Shown piece by piece: positions 45,158-53,927 of a DNA stretch of 64,000 bases. Made by a program: the position numbers and the translations under genes. Location of the stretch: assembly GCF_030730925.1 (NCBI RefSeq), contig NZ_JAVAMB010000001.1, forward strand, positions 62,001 to 126,000, in the 5' to 3' direction. The notes under the pieces were generated by a model. That model saw only the letters and a program-made list of their open reading frames with translations, ran no database searches and was not told where the DNA came from. The stretch is from Flavobacterium sp. DG2-3 (GTDB taxonomy: Bacteria; Bacteroidota; Bacteroidia; Flavobacteriales; Flavobacteriaceae). How positions within the stretch are numbered: position 1 is the first letter of the stretch; each line of letters starts with the position of its first letter.

Positions 45158-46603
45158 ATGAAACACACAAAAGTTAGAGACTTATTAAACAGTACGACGA
45201 CGTTACAGGAAGTAAATGCAAAAGGATGGGTGAGAACTTTTAGAAATAATCAGTTCATCGCGCTAAATGACGGTTCTACCATTAATAATATTCAATGTGT
45301 TGTTGATTTTGAAAATACGCCAGAAGAGACTTTAAAAAGAATCACGACTGGAGCTTCTGTTTCTGTAATTGGAACTTTAGTAGAAAGTAAAGGTGCGGGT
45401 CAGAAATATGAAATTCAGGTAAACAAACTTGAAATTCTTGGAGATTCTGATGCTGAAAAATTCCCAATGCAGCCTAAAAAACACTCTTTAGAATTTTTAC
45501 GTGAAAACGCTCACTTACGTGTACGTACAAATGCTTTTGGTGCGATTATGCGTGTGCGTTCGGTATTGTCTTATGCAGTTCATAAATATTTTCAGGATAA
45601 AGGTTTTGTTTATGTAAATACGCCAATTATTACTGGAGCTGATGCTGAAGGTGCTGGAGAAATGTTCCAAGTTACTTCTTTACCGTTGGATAATTTGCCG
45701 AAAAACGAAGAAGGAAACATTGATTTTAAACAAGATTTCTTTGGAAAACATACGAACTTAACGGTTTCTGGACAATTAGAAGGTGAAACTTTTGCAATGG
45801 CTTTGGGTCAGATTTATACTTTTGGACCAACGTTTAGAGCAGAAAACTCAAACACTTCTCGTCACTTAGCAGAATTCTGGATGATTGAGCCAGAAGTTGC
45901 TTTCAACGACTTGGACGACAACATGGATTTGGCTGAAGATTTTATTCAGTACGTTATTAAATATGCTTTAGACAACTGTAAAGACGATTTGAAATTCTTA
46001 GAAGGAAGACTTTTGGAAGAAGAAAAATCGAAACCGCAGGCAGACAGAAGCGAAATGAGTTTGTTGGAGAAACTAAACTTTGTTTTAGAAAACAACTTCA
46101 AACGTGTTTCGTATACAGAAGCAATTGACATTTTGAGAGATTCAACTCCAAATAAAAAGAAGAAATTCAGTTACCTAATCAACGAATGGGGAGCAGATTT
46201 ACAGTCGGAACACGAGCGTTATTTAGTAGAAAAACACTTTAAATGCCCAGTAATTTTATACGATTACCCAGCAAACATTAAAGCGTTTTACATGCGTTTG
46301 AATGATAACACAGAACCAGGAAGAGAAACGGTTCGTGCAATGGACATCCTTTTCCCTGGAATTGGAGAAATCGTTGGTGGTTCTGAAAGAGAAGAGCGTT
46401 ACGATGTTCTGGTTCAGAAAATGGAAGCTCTTGGAATTGACAAAGAAGAATTATACTGGTATTTAGACACCAGAAGATTTGGTTCTGCAACACACGCAGG
46501 TTTCGGTTTAGGATTTGAGCGTTTGGTATTGTTTGTTACAGGAATGACAAACATTAGAGACGTAATTCCTTTCCCAAGAACTCCAGGTAGTGCGGAATTC
46601 TAA
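45158..46603 (+). CDS. asnS: Asparaginyl-tRNA synthetase
   Basis: 481 residues, class IIb synthetase. N-terminal OB-fold anticodon-binding domain (about 15-100, [18 protein letters not shown]). The catalytic core carries motif 2 ([22 protein letters not shown]) and motif 3 ([27 protein letters not shown]) at the end. The length and C-terminus (TPGSAEF) fit AsnS rather than AspS. The ATG is preceded by a repeat-containing leader. Confidence 0.97.
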   Translation: MKHTKVRDLLNSTTTLQEVNAKGWVRTFRNNQFIALNDGSTINNIQCVVDFENTPEETLKRITTGASVSVIGTLVESKGAGQKYEIQVNKLEILGDSDAEKFPMQPKKHSLEFLRENAHLRVRTNAFGAIMRVRSVLSYAVHKYFQDKGFVYVNTPIITGADAEGAGEMFQVTSLPLDNLPKNEEGNIDFKQDFFGKHTNLTVSGQLEGETFAMALGQIYTFGPTFRAENSNTSRHLAEFWMIEPEVAFNDLDDNMDLAEDFIQYVIKYALDNCKDDLKFLEGRLLEEEKSKPQADRSEMSLLEKLNFVLENNFKRVSYTEAIDILRDSTPNKKKKFSYLINEWGADLQSEHERYLVEKHFKCPVILYDYPANIKAFYMRLNDNTEPGRETVRAMDILFPGIGEIVGGSEREERYDVLVQKMEALGIDKEELYWYLDTRRFGSATHAGFGLGFERLVLFVTGMTNIRDVIPFPRTPGSAEF

Positions 46604-46615
46604 GAAATAAGTTTT

Positions 46616-46791
46616 GCCACGAAGGCACAAAGGCGCTAAGTTTTTGTTTGCTTTTGCTGGCGATATAGGTTGTCACAAAGACACAAAGTCACGAAGTTTT
46701 TATAAATTAAAATAATAATACCACGAAGACACAAAGAAAGTCATCTTGGATTTTTGTTAAAAAACTTTGAGCCTTTGTGCCTTCGTGGCAA
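46616..46791. repeat. Dispersed 'CACGAAGGCACAAAGGCGC' intergenic repeat
   Basis: It begins GCCACGAAGGCACAAAGGCG, holds internal CACAAAGACACAAAG-type units and ends GTGCCTTCGTGGC, an inverse of its start. It fills the gap between asnS and the GxxExxY gene. A partial copy at 47213-47280 (CTTTGTGCCTTTGCGCCTTA) stands on the other side of that gene. Confidence 0.75.
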
Positions 46792-46802
46792 ACCCATAAA
46801 AT

Positions 46803-47198
46803 ATGCTCTCTGAAAGAACAGAAGAAATTGGAAAAATTATTGTAAACTCTGCATTTAAAGTTCATAAACAACTTGGCCCAGGATTATTAGAAAGAGTTTA
46901 TGAAGTTTGTTTAGCACATGAAATTGCCAAAGCAGGTTTAGATGTAAAACGACAGGTTGAAATTCCGATTGTTTATGATGAAATTGAATTTAGCGAAGGC
47001 TTAAGACTAGATTTATTAGTTGAAGATTCAATAATTATAGAAATCAAAGCAGTCGAACAAATAAATCCAGTTTGGAGCGCACAAATCATAAGTCATTTGA
47101 AACTTTCAAATAAAGATTTAGGCTTTCTAATTAATTTCAATGTTCCTTTGATTAAGAGCGGCATTAAAAGATTCATTAATACAAACATATTGTATTAA
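46803..47198 (+). CDS. GxxExxY protein (PD-(D/E)XK_3 family)
   Basis: 131 residues. The name motif is seen as GPGLLERVYEVCLAHE (about 24-39). A nuclease-like centre follows, LRLDLLVEDSIIIEIKAVEQI (about 62-82), which offers the Asp and ExK of a PD-(D/E)XK fold. Members are widespread in Bacteroidota and often stand alone. No function is established. It is flanked on both sides by copies of one repeat family, which suggests insertion as a unit between asnS and rpoN. Confidence 0.9.
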   Translation: MLSERTEEIGKIIVNSAFKVHKQLGPGLLERVYEVCLAHEIAKAGLDVKRQVEIPIVYDEIEFSEGLRLDLLVEDSIIIEIKAVEQINPVWSAQIISHLKLSNKDLGFLINFNVPLIKSGIKRFINTNILY

Positions 47199-47297
47199 AA
47201 AAGTAATAAAAGTTAGCGCCTTTTTAGGCAAAATATATAAAACAAAAAAAACTTTGTGCCTTTGCGCCTTAGTGGCTAAAAAAATAGCGCCTTACTT

Positions 47298-48758
47298 ATG
47301 CTAAAGCAATTTTTAAATTTAAAATTATCTCAAAAATTATCTCCACAGCAAATTCAGCTGATGAAGTTAATTCAATTGCCTACGCAAGCTTTTGAACAGC
47401 GTTTATTGGAAGAAATGAACGAAAATCCGGCACTTGAAGCTGGAAAAGAAGACGATTACGAAGCTGATGAATATGCTAATGACGACTACGACGATTACGA
47501 TGATAACGAATCGGACAGAATCGAAGCAGACGACATTAACATTGACGAATACTTAAGCGACGACGATACGCCTGATTACAAAACTCAGGTCAACAATTAC
47601 AGCGATGATGAAGAACGCGAAACTCCTTTTGCGGCTCCGATAAGTTTTCATCAGGATTTGATTAATCAGTTGAATACTTTTATTTTGAATGATGAAGAGC
47701 GCGAAATCGCTGAGTTCTTAGTAGGAAGTATTGATGATATGGGATACATCCGGAGAAGCATTCCAGATATTGTAGACGACATGGCTTTCACTCAGGGAAT
47801 CTATACTGATGAAGCAATGGTCGAAAAAATGATGACGGTAATTCACGAACTGGAACCTTCTGGTGTCGGTGCACGTGATTTACAAGAATGTTTGTTGCTT
47901 CAATTAAAACATAAAACACCAACTGAATATGTTGATTTAGCGATTGACATTATCGAAAATCAGTTTGATGCTTTTACGAAGAAACATTACGATAAGTTAT
48001 TACAGAAATATAGCGTTTCTAACGAACAGCTTAAAAAAGCGATTCACGAAATTGAACGTTTGAATCCGAAACCAGGCGGTTCTTTTACTGGAAATAATAA
48101 AGTAACCGAGAATATAGTTCCCGATTTTGCCATCAGAATTGTAGACGGCGAATTGGAATTGACTTTAAACGGCCGTAACGCTCCTTCTCTGCACGTTTCT
48201 AAAGATTATCAAGAAATGATGCAGACCTATAAAGAATCTCGTGATAAATCGACTGCGCAGAAAGATGCGGTTCAGTTTATCAAACAAAAACTAGATTCTG
48301 CAAAATGGTTTATCGATGCGATCAGACAGCGCCAGGAAACGCTTTTTGTTACCATGAATGCGATTATGCATTATCAGGAAGAATATTTCTTAGACGGTGA
48401 CGAAACCAAACTAAAACCAATGATCTTAAAAGATATTGCAGATATGGTTGGTTTGGATATTTCGACGATTTCGCGTGTAGCCAACAGCAAATATGTGGAA
48501 ACGCCATACGGAACAAAACTAATTAAAGAATTCTTCTCTGAAGCGATGAAAAATGATCAGGGAGAAGATGTTTCGACTTTAGAAATCAAAAAGATCCTTC
48601 AGAATACTATTGAAGAAGAAGACAAGAGAAAACCGCTTCCAGACGATCAATTGGCCGAAATCTTAAAAGAAAAAGGATATCCGATTGCGAGAAGAACGAT
48701 TGCTAAGTATCGCGAACAGCTTGATATACCGGTAGCGAGAATGAGAAAGAAGATTTAG
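47298..48758 (+). CDS. rpoN: RNA polymerase sigma-54 factor
   Basis: 486 residues. Region I (1-50, LNLKLSQKLSPQQIQLMKLIQLPTQAFEQRL) is rich in Gln/Leu, and an acidic Asp/Glu/Tyr-rich region II spans about 50-105. The core-binding and helix-turn-helix domains end in the RpoN box ARRTIAKYREQLDIPVARMRKKI. It directs RNA polymerase to -24/-12 promoters with enhancer-binding activators. The acidic linker (DDYDDYDDNESD) is unusually long. It is a single gene. Confidence 0.96.
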   Translation: MLKQFLNLKLSQKLSPQQIQLMKLIQLPTQAFEQRLLEEMNENPALEAGKEDDYEADEYANDDYDDYDDNESDRIEADDINIDEYLSDDDTPDYKTQVNNYSDDEERETPFAAPISFHQDLINQLNTFILNDEEREIAEFLVGSIDDMGYIRRSIPDIVDDMAFTQGIYTDEAMVEKMMTVIHELEPSGVGARDLQECLLLQLKHKTPTEYVDLAIDIIENQFDAFTKKHYDKLLQKYSVSNEQLKKAIHEIERLNPKPGGSFTGNNKVTENIVPDFAIRIVDGELELTLNGRNAPSLHVSKDYQEMMQTYKESRDKSTAQKDAVQFIKQKLDSAKWFIDAIRQRQETLFVTMNAIMHYQEEYFLDGDETKLKPMILKDIADMVGLDISTISRVANSKYVETPYGTKLIKEFFSEAMKNDQGEDVSTLEIKKILQNTIEEEDKRKPLPDDQLAEILKEKGYPIARRTIAKYREQLDIPVARMRKKI

Positions 48759-48807
48759 TTTTTTTCTTTTTTTAACCATATAAGAAATATAAGCTTATTT
48801 AAAAAAA

Positions 48808-48846
48808 CAAACTCCAGCAGATTTTAGAAAATCTGTTGGGGTTTGT
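48808..48846. terminator. Bidirectional terminator between rpoN and the PIN toxin gene
   Basis: ACAAACTCCAGCAGATTTTA pairs with AAAATCTGTTGGGGTTTGT, with A- and T-runs on the two sides. The stem is close to those at 15642 and 49570. Confidence 0.8.
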
Positions 48847-48848
48847 TT

Positions 48849-49259
48849 TTATTTCATTGAAGCTAAAAATTCTGCTGGACTCATTACCGAAATTTCAGAA
48901 TTTTGAAAATCTTTCTTATTTCGCGTTAAAATAACATCGCTTTTATGATGTAAGGCACTAAAATATTGTACTGCATCTTCAAAATCATTAAAATTTGAAA
49001 TTAAGCTCTTGTCAATTACAATTTCATCTGTAGTAGAAACTTCACAGATAAAACGCAATTTTTTTAATGCTTCCAGCACTACTTTTTTTTCAATTTCTTT
49101 AGAAACAACATATACAGTATTTACAAATGACAAGGAAGAAGTCACTAATTTGAGCTGTTTGTTTTCTGCCAGAGATGCAATAATTGCAATCTCATTAAAA
49201 TAAGGTTCGCGTTCTCCAATTAAATCAATTAGAACATTTGTATCCAGAAATAATATCAT
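48849..49259 (-). CDS. PIN-domain toxin (VapC-like)
   Basis: 136 residues. The first acidic residue of the PIN site is in MILFLDTNVLIDLI (Asp at 6). A second acidic cluster lies in FNDFEDAVQYFSALHHKSDVILTRNKKDF (about 91-119), the usual place of the later Asp residues. These are predicted RNases that cut tRNA or rRNA. The ATG overlaps the antitoxin stop by one base (ATGA-like), a typical toxin-antitoxin coupling with the antitoxin first. Confidence 0.9.
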   Translation of the reverse strand: MILFLDTNVLIDLIGEREPYFNEIAIIASLAENKQLKLVTSSLSFVNTVYVVSKEIEKKVVLEALKKLRFICEVSTTDEIVIDKSLISNFNDFEDAVQYFSALHHKSDVILTRNKKDFQNSEISVMSPAEFLASMK

Positions 49260-49519
49260 TATTTATGTTTTTCAGATAAATAATTTTCCCTGTCTTTTTT
49301 ATAATCAAAATCATTGGCAATTTTCCCTTTTCCAACGGCAAGACTTTTTACAAAAGAACTAATTTCATTCTCTTCTCTTTTATCCATTTTTTCAAGCTGA
49401 ATAATTGTTTTTAAATAATTCTCAATCAAAAGCGACAAACTGTGTTTATGCTCGGCAGCATAGATTTTTGCTTTTTCAATTACATCTTTATCTAACTTCA
49501 ATGTCAATTTTGCGTCCAT
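49259..49519 (-). CDS. Antitoxin of the PIN module (DUF6364-like)
   Basis: 86 residues from the inner ATG (MDAKLTLKLDKDVIEKAK). An ATG two codons upstream (49525) is also possible. The N-terminal strand-helix-helix looks like ribbon-helix-helix DNA binding (LTLKLDKDVIEKAKIYAAEHKHSLSLLIENYL). The charged C-terminus (EKMDKREENEISSFVK) would bind and block the toxin. It stands directly before the PIN gene. Confidence 0.85.
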   Translation of the reverse strand: MDAKLTLKLDKDVIEKAKIYAAEHKHSLSLLIENYLKTIIQLEKMDKREENEISSFVKSLAVGKGKIANDFDYKKDRENYLSEKHK

Positions 49520-49569
49520 GATCATTTATTTTATACGTACAAATTTAAAAAATAAATCCGCACAAAATA

Positions 49570-49601
49570 AAACCCGACAGGTTTTAAAAATCTGTCGGGT
49601 T
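49570..49601 (-). terminator. Terminator of the 139-residue membrane-anchored protein
   Basis: AAACCCGACAGGTTTT pairs with AAAAATCTGTCGGGTTT. A nearly identical hairpin (GACCCGACAGGTTTTAAAAA) recurs at 63129-63161. Confidence 0.78.
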
Positions 49602-49630
49602 TTATAATATCAATTAATGTATATTTTTAA

Positions 49631-50050
49631 CTATTTATACTCATCCGGCAAAATCTTTACATCAAATAAAAAAGATTTCTTTTTATCAGTATAATGGTAA
49701 ATTAGAGTATAATCATTATCTCTAAAAACTTGAAGTCCAGGATTTTCTTTTGCGGTGCTTGTTAAGCTTTTCTTTAGTTCTTCTTGAATAACATTTACTT
49801 CAGCGGTTTCTTTTTCAACATTTAGCAGAGTCAAATTGTACTGAACAAATCTTTCTTCTGGAAGGCTTACACTGTCTAATCTCATTCCTTCCTGAATATT
49901 TAGCGGACAGCTTTTATTATATTTTGCAACCAATTCTACTACTTCAGTATTTACCTCATCTGCATTTTTGGCGAGATAAAACTGAAAATAAACCACAAAA
50001 GCCACTGCAATTCCGATCAGTACCAATAATAAAGCAGTCGACTTTCTCAT
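49631..50050 (-). CDS. Membrane-anchored protein of unknown function
   Basis: 139 residues. One N-terminal TM helix (about 5-24, ALLLVLIGIAVAFVVYFQFYL) is followed by a soluble domain of about 110 residues with strand-rich segments (VQYNLTLLNVEKETAEVNVI, DNDYTLIYHYTDKKKSFLF). A single Cys in KYNKSCPLNIQEG is notable. I recognise no family with certainty. It lies 34 bases after tdk and may be transcribed with it. Confidence 0.65.
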   Translation of the reverse strand: MRKSTALLLVLIGIAVAFVVYFQFYLAKNADEVNTEVVELVAKYNKSCPLNIQEGMRLDSVSLPEERFVQYNLTLLNVEKETAEVNVIQEELKKSLTSTAKENPGLQVFRDNDYTLIYHYTDKKKSFLFDVKILPDEYK

Positions 50051-50084
50051 ATTTTGTATTTTTTTTATTTAGGGAAATTTAAAT

Positions 50085-50675
50085 TTATTTTTCCTGACTT
50101 TTCTTCATCGCATTAAAATACGCTGCACGGCTAAGCGGTTCGTACTCTTCTGTTTCTCCCAGCATGACCAATTTATCATTTGCTGTTTTTCTAAAACTGT
50201 AATTGGCCAAATTTCCTGTTCGCGTACAAACGGCGTGAACTTTTGTTACATATTCGGCAGTTGCCATTAATCCAGGCATTGGCCCAAACGGATTTCCTTT
50301 AAAATCCATATCCAGTCCTGCAACAATTACACGAATTCCTTGATTGGCCAAATCGTTGCAAACGGTAATAATTTCATCATCAAAAAACTGTGCTTCATCA
50401 ATTCCGATTACGTCGCATCCTTGAGCTAAAATCAATATGTTAGCTGCTGCAGGAACGGGCGTAGAACGAATTTCGTTGGCATCATGAGACACCACCATTT
50501 CGTCATGATAACGGGTATCAATAGCAGGTTTAAAGATTTCGACTCTTTGTTTGGCAAATTGGGCGCGCTTTAATCTTCGGATCAGCTCTTCGGTTTTACC
50601 CGAAAACATTGATCCACAAATAACTTCAATCCAACCAAATTGTTCTTTGTGATTTACTGTATTTTCGAGAAACAT
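50085..50675 (-). CDS. tdk: Thymidine kinase type II
   Basis: 196 residues from the ATG at 50673-50675. The frame runs on to 50768, but that extension shows no family similarity. Walker [15 protein letters not shown] (about 16-29), Walker [13 protein letters not shown], and a lid near [15 protein letters not shown]. It phosphorylates thymidine for salvage. The structural zinc-binding CxxC pairs of E. coli-type enzymes are not complete: the first site is CTRT and the second reads [11 protein letters not shown] with no Cys. A Bacteroidota variant is likely. Confidence 0.92.
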   Translation of the reverse strand: MFLENTVNHKEQFGWIEVICGSMFSGKTEELIRRLKRAQFAKQRVEIFKPAIDTRYHDEMVVSHDANEIRSTPVPAAANILILAQGCDVIGIDEAQFFDDEIITVCNDLANQGIRVIVAGLDMDFKGNPFGPMPGLMATAEYVTKVHAVCTRTGNLANYSFRKTANDKLVMLGETEEYEPLSRAAYFNAMKKSQEK

Positions 50676-50910
50676 TTTGTATTTTTCTACCTTTAAAAAT
50701 GAATAGTTTTTATTACTTTGTACTGGCAATAAATTGATGTAAAAATGTGCTGTTTTACATTTTTTCAAAAGTAGAAAATTTTTATCAAACCGTAGATTCG
50801 CGAAAGCGTATTAACAGAAATAAAAAAATATCTTTTGAATTTCCTTGATAATAGAGACATTCAGACATTAAATACACTAAAATACCTTATTCACTATAAT
50901 TTCAACAGTT

Positions 50911-51948
50911 ATGAAAAAAAAATTGGAAGCTGATTTAATTAGCATTGCACATCGAATTTTAAAATTAAAAAACAAATCCGATATCAATCAATTGTATCTT
51001 GAAACTCAGAAATTATACGAGAAATTAGCGGTATTAAAATTTGTAGAAGAGAATTTCGATGCTGCAAAACCAACAATCGGACAAAATGATATTACTTCTG
51101 AGTTGGAAACTATTTTCGATAAACAAGAAGAAATAATTCCAGCTATAATTGAAATTGAAACTCCAACTGCAGAAAAAGTAATTGCGCTTGAAGAATCTTA
51201 CGAGCCTGAAATTTCAGAAGAAAAACCAGCAGAAGTTGTTGAAACTGTTGAACCAATAATTGCTGAAGTTGAAGAACCAGTAATCGAAGAAACTATTGAA
51301 CCAATCGCTGCTGAAGTTGAAAAACCAGTTGTTGAAGAAATTGTTGAGCCAGTTGCTGAAAAAACAGAAGAAATTAAAAAACCGATTGACGATCTTTCAT
51401 TCACAACTGTAAATGAACTGAAACCAATTCCAGATTTTAAGCCTGCTTTTGAATTGGAAACAGAACCAATCAAAGAAGAAGTTAAAGAGGATATTAAAAT
51501 AGAGCCAAAGGCAGAAACTCCTTCGCAGCCAACTATTCAGTTTGAGGATTTTGGCATTAATTATGCCGATGCACAGTTTGTAAAAGTAGATAGTTTTGAA
51601 GCTGTTCCTCCAACTCCAGCTCCTTCTATAAGTGATTTTAAAGAGCCTAAAAAAGTGGAAACTGCGATTTTAGAAACTCCTGCACAACAAAAACCTGTAA
51701 CCTTAAATGAAAAACTGGCAAGAGGTTTTCATATTGATTTGAATGACAGAATTGCTTTTACTAAAAATCTTTTCGGAAACAGTACAGAAGATTACAGTCG
51801 TGTTTTAAACCAGCTTTTAACTTTTGATTCGTTTAATGAAGCAAAGGAATTTATCGAAAATATGGTTAAACCAGATTACAACAACTGGGAAGGAAAAGAC
51901 GACTATGCAGAACGTTTTCTGGGAATTATCGAGAAGAAATTTTCTTAA
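50911..51948 (+). CDS. Acidic protein with degenerate EPV-EE repeats
   Basis: 345 residues. The N-terminal helix (about 1-50) is charged. The middle (about 70-250) is very rich in Glu/Pro/Val, with imperfect repeats of about 18 residues (PVIEETIEPIAAEVEKPVVEEIVEPVAEKTEE), likely extended or disordered. The C-terminus (about 262-345) is ordered and probably the conserved part (RGFHIDLNDRIAFTKNLFG...LLTFDSFNEAKEFIENMVKPDYNNWEGKDDYAERFLGIIEKKF). No signal peptide or TM helix is present. The function is unknown. It lies just before rsmI. Confidence 0.75.
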   Translation: MKKKLEADLISIAHRILKLKNKSDINQLYLETQKLYEKLAVLKFVEENFDAAKPTIGQNDITSELETIFDKQEEIIPAIIEIETPTAEKVIALEESYEPEISEEKPAEVVETVEPIIAEVEEPVIEETIEPIAAEVEKPVVEEIVEPVAEKTEEIKKPIDDLSFTTVNELKPIPDFKPAFELETEPIKEEVKEDIKIEPKAETPSQPTIQFEDFGINYADAQFVKVDSFEAVPPTPAPSISDFKEPKKVETAILETPAQQKPVTLNEKLARGFHIDLNDRIAFTKNLFGNSTEDYSRVLNQLLTFDSFNEAKEFIENMVKPDYNNWEGKDDYAERFLGIIEKKFS

Positions 51949-52059
51949 AAAAATAAAAACACAGATTGCACGAATTAACACAAATTTTTCTTTGTGCAAT
52001 TTTTTAAAGTTTTAGAATTTGTGCTAATTAGTGCAATTCGTGTTATAATATAAAAATTT

Positions 52060-52779
52060 ATGTCCAAATTATATATCGTTCCAACGCCAATTGGCAATCT
52101 TGAAGACATGACTTTTAGAGCCATTCGGGTTTTGAAAGAAGTCGATTTGATTTTGGCGGAAGATACACGCACAAGCGGAAAACTGTTGAAGCATTTTGAA
52201 ATTGGCACGCACATGCACAGCCATCATATGCACAACGAACACAAAACAACAGAGAATTTAATTGCACGTTTGAAAGCTGGCGAAACTATCGCTTTAATTT
52301 CAGACGCCGGAACTCCTGCGATTTCAGATCCGGGATTTTTACTGACTCGTGCTTGTGTTGAAAATAATATTCCTGTCGAATGTCTTCCTGGAGCAACGGC
52401 TTTTGTTCCCGCTCTCGTAAACAGCGGACTCCCAAATGACCGCTTTATTTTTGAAGGTTTCCTTCCGGAGAAAAAAGGACGCCAAACTCGTTTTTTGGCT
52501 TTAGCTGAAGAAACTAGAACCATGATTCTGTATGTTTCTCCACATAAATTGGTTAAAACTCTAGCGGAGTTTGTTCAGTATTTCGGAGAAGATAGACAAG
52601 TTTGTGTTTCGCGTGAATTATCAAAACTCCACGAAGAAAACGTCCGCGGAACTGCAAAAGAAGTTTTAGCTCATTTTGAAAAAACTGCACCAAGAGGAGA
52701 AATCGTTGTGGTTGTTGCCGGAAAAACAATAGAAAAAGAAGCTAAGAAAAGTAAATATTCGAAAGACGAGGAAGAATAA
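52060..52779 (+). CDS. rsmI: 16S rRNA (cytidine-1402-2'-O)-methyltransferase
   Basis: 239 residues, tetrapyrrole-methylase fold (SAM-dependent). Family marks are LYIVPTPIGNLEDMTFRAIRVLKEVDLILAEDTRTS at the start, LISDAGTPAISDPGFLL (about 78-94) and VECLPGATAFVPALVNSGLP. It methylates C1402 in the ribosomal P-site decoding centre. The C-terminal helix-turn-helix of longer homologues is truncated to a lysine-rich tail. Likely monocistronic; the preceding gap holds a lone-repeat hairpin pair (ACGAATTAACACAAATT / AATTAGTGCAATTCGTG). Confidence 0.96.
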   Translation: MSKLYIVPTPIGNLEDMTFRAIRVLKEVDLILAEDTRTSGKLLKHFEIGTHMHSHHMHNEHKTTENLIARLKAGETIALISDAGTPAISDPGFLLTRACVENNIPVECLPGATAFVPALVNSGLPNDRFIFEGFLPEKKGRQTRFLALAEETRTMILYVSPHKLVKTLAEFVQYFGEDRQVCVSRELSKLHEENVRGTAKEVLAHFEKTAPRGEIVVVVAGKTIEKEAKKSKYSKDEEE

Positions 52780-52792
52780 TATAGTATTGTGA

Positions 52793-53200
52793 ATGACTAG
52801 AAAAAAGATACTTATTACAATAATAATTATTATTTCAAATTTATCATTTGTTTTAGCTTTATATAATGTCTTTTATTACAAAAAACAATCCTTTGATATT
52901 ACAGAAAAAACAAAGTTAAATCCAAAAACAATAAGCAAAATCTCCAATGGCGACGGAAGTTGGAATTGGAATGGAAAAGAATATGATTTCTATAAAGAAT
53001 ATTATTTTTCCTTAACACAAAATGAAATTATTGATTTTTGTAAAATAGCAAATTCTTCAAATGCAAAATATATTGAAAATATAAGACCTGAACAATGGTT
53101 GGACATTTATATTTTAGAAGAAAATGGAAACAAAACAACCTTTACTTTAAAACAAAGTAATGATGATGAAATATATTTTGAAATTGATAACAAAATTTGA
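52793..53200 (+). CDS. Single-TM protein of unknown function with probable 3' frameshift
   Basis: 135 residues. TM helix at about 5-26 (ILITIIIIISNLSFVLALYNVFYY), then a soluble region (NGDGSWNWNGKEYDFYKEYYFSLTQNEIIDF). The frame ends in a TGA right after an AAAATTT run at 53192-53198. One base fewer in the A-run would lead to FDGRKVENFIKNYIKKN and a TAA at 53247-53249, a natural-looking C-terminus. The family is not recognised. Confidence 0.6.
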   Translation: MTRKKILITIIIIISNLSFVLALYNVFYYKKQSFDITEKTKLNPKTISKISNGDGSWNWNGKEYDFYKEYYFSLTQNEIIDFCKIANSSNAKYIENIRPEQWLDIYILEENGNKTTFTLKQSNDDEIYFEIDNKI

Positions 53201-53268
53201 TGGAAGAAAAGTAGAAAATTTCATCAAAAACTATATAAAGAAGAATTAAGAACAAAAAGAATACATAC

Positions 53269-53613
53269 ATGAGCATTCAAGCCTTTTTAGAAAAAGTAAA
53301 ACAAACACCAACACAAATAACATTTCCTGAAACAATTGCAGTAATCGAAGAAAATTACAACTTTACTCCAACTGCTTTTCAAAACGGAACACAACATAAC
53401 GCAGCAGGCGAAAATTCTGGTTCTTGCAAATTGTTTTCTTTTGCGAAATTGCAGAATTTAAACAAAGAAGAAACATTAGCTTGCTTTGGAGCTTTTTATT
53501 TTGAAGAAGTGTTAGGCGATCCAAACGGAACCAATCACCAAAACATTAGAAATTTCATCAACTTAGGCTGGGACGGAATTCAGTTTGAAGGAAATGCACT
53601 TGAAGCAAAGTAA
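53269..53613 (+). CDS. HopJ type III effector-like protein
   Basis: 114 residues, matching the HopJ family pattern over its whole length: FPETIAVIEENYNFTPTAFQNG, AGENSGSCKLFSFAKLQNL, ETLACFGAFYFEEVLGDPNGTNHQNIRNFI. Despite the name, members occur in many free-living bacteria without type III secretion. None is seen here, so an effector role should not be assumed. It has no signal peptide and is the only gene in its unit. Confidence 0.9.
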   Translation: MSIQAFLEKVKQTPTQITFPETIAVIEENYNFTPTAFQNGTQHNAAGENSGSCKLFSFAKLQNLNKEETLACFGAFYFEEVLGDPNGTNHQNIRNFINLGWDGIQFEGNALEAK

Positions 53614-53921
53614 TTTTAGATTTTAGAGTGTAGATTTTAGATTCTTAAATACTACATCTTCAACTCTTAAAACTTTGACATAGTTGAAACCTAATATTCT
53701 GTCACTCCCGATAGCTATCGGGATAAAAGGATTTGAATGATTATTTAAAAAATGAACCGCAAATTTCACAAATTCCGCTAATTCAATTTGTGAAAATTTG
53801 TGAAATTTGCGGTTAAAAAGATCCTTTCGAATCCTTCTAATCTTTGGCTAAAAAAATACACATCCAGATTAAACGTTTTTAGATTTTCTCAATCTAAAAT
53901 CTAAAATCTACAATCTACAAT
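53613..53921. repeat. Repeat-filled gap between the HopJ gene and recJ
   Basis: The gap holds TTTTAGATTTTAGAG-type units at the left and AATCTAAAATCTAAAATCTA at the right, inverse to each other. Within are a CCCGATAGCTATCGGG palindrome (53706-53721) and an inverted AACCGCAAATTTCACAAATT / AATTTGTGAAATTTGCGGTT pair (53755-53774, 53795-53814). No gene was seen. Confidence 0.75.
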
Positions 53922-53927
53922 TAAAAA

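Noticed and set aside
53269..53613. A true type III secreted effector
   Set aside because: Only the family name suggests this; no secretion genes are present and the family occurs widely in free-living bacteria.
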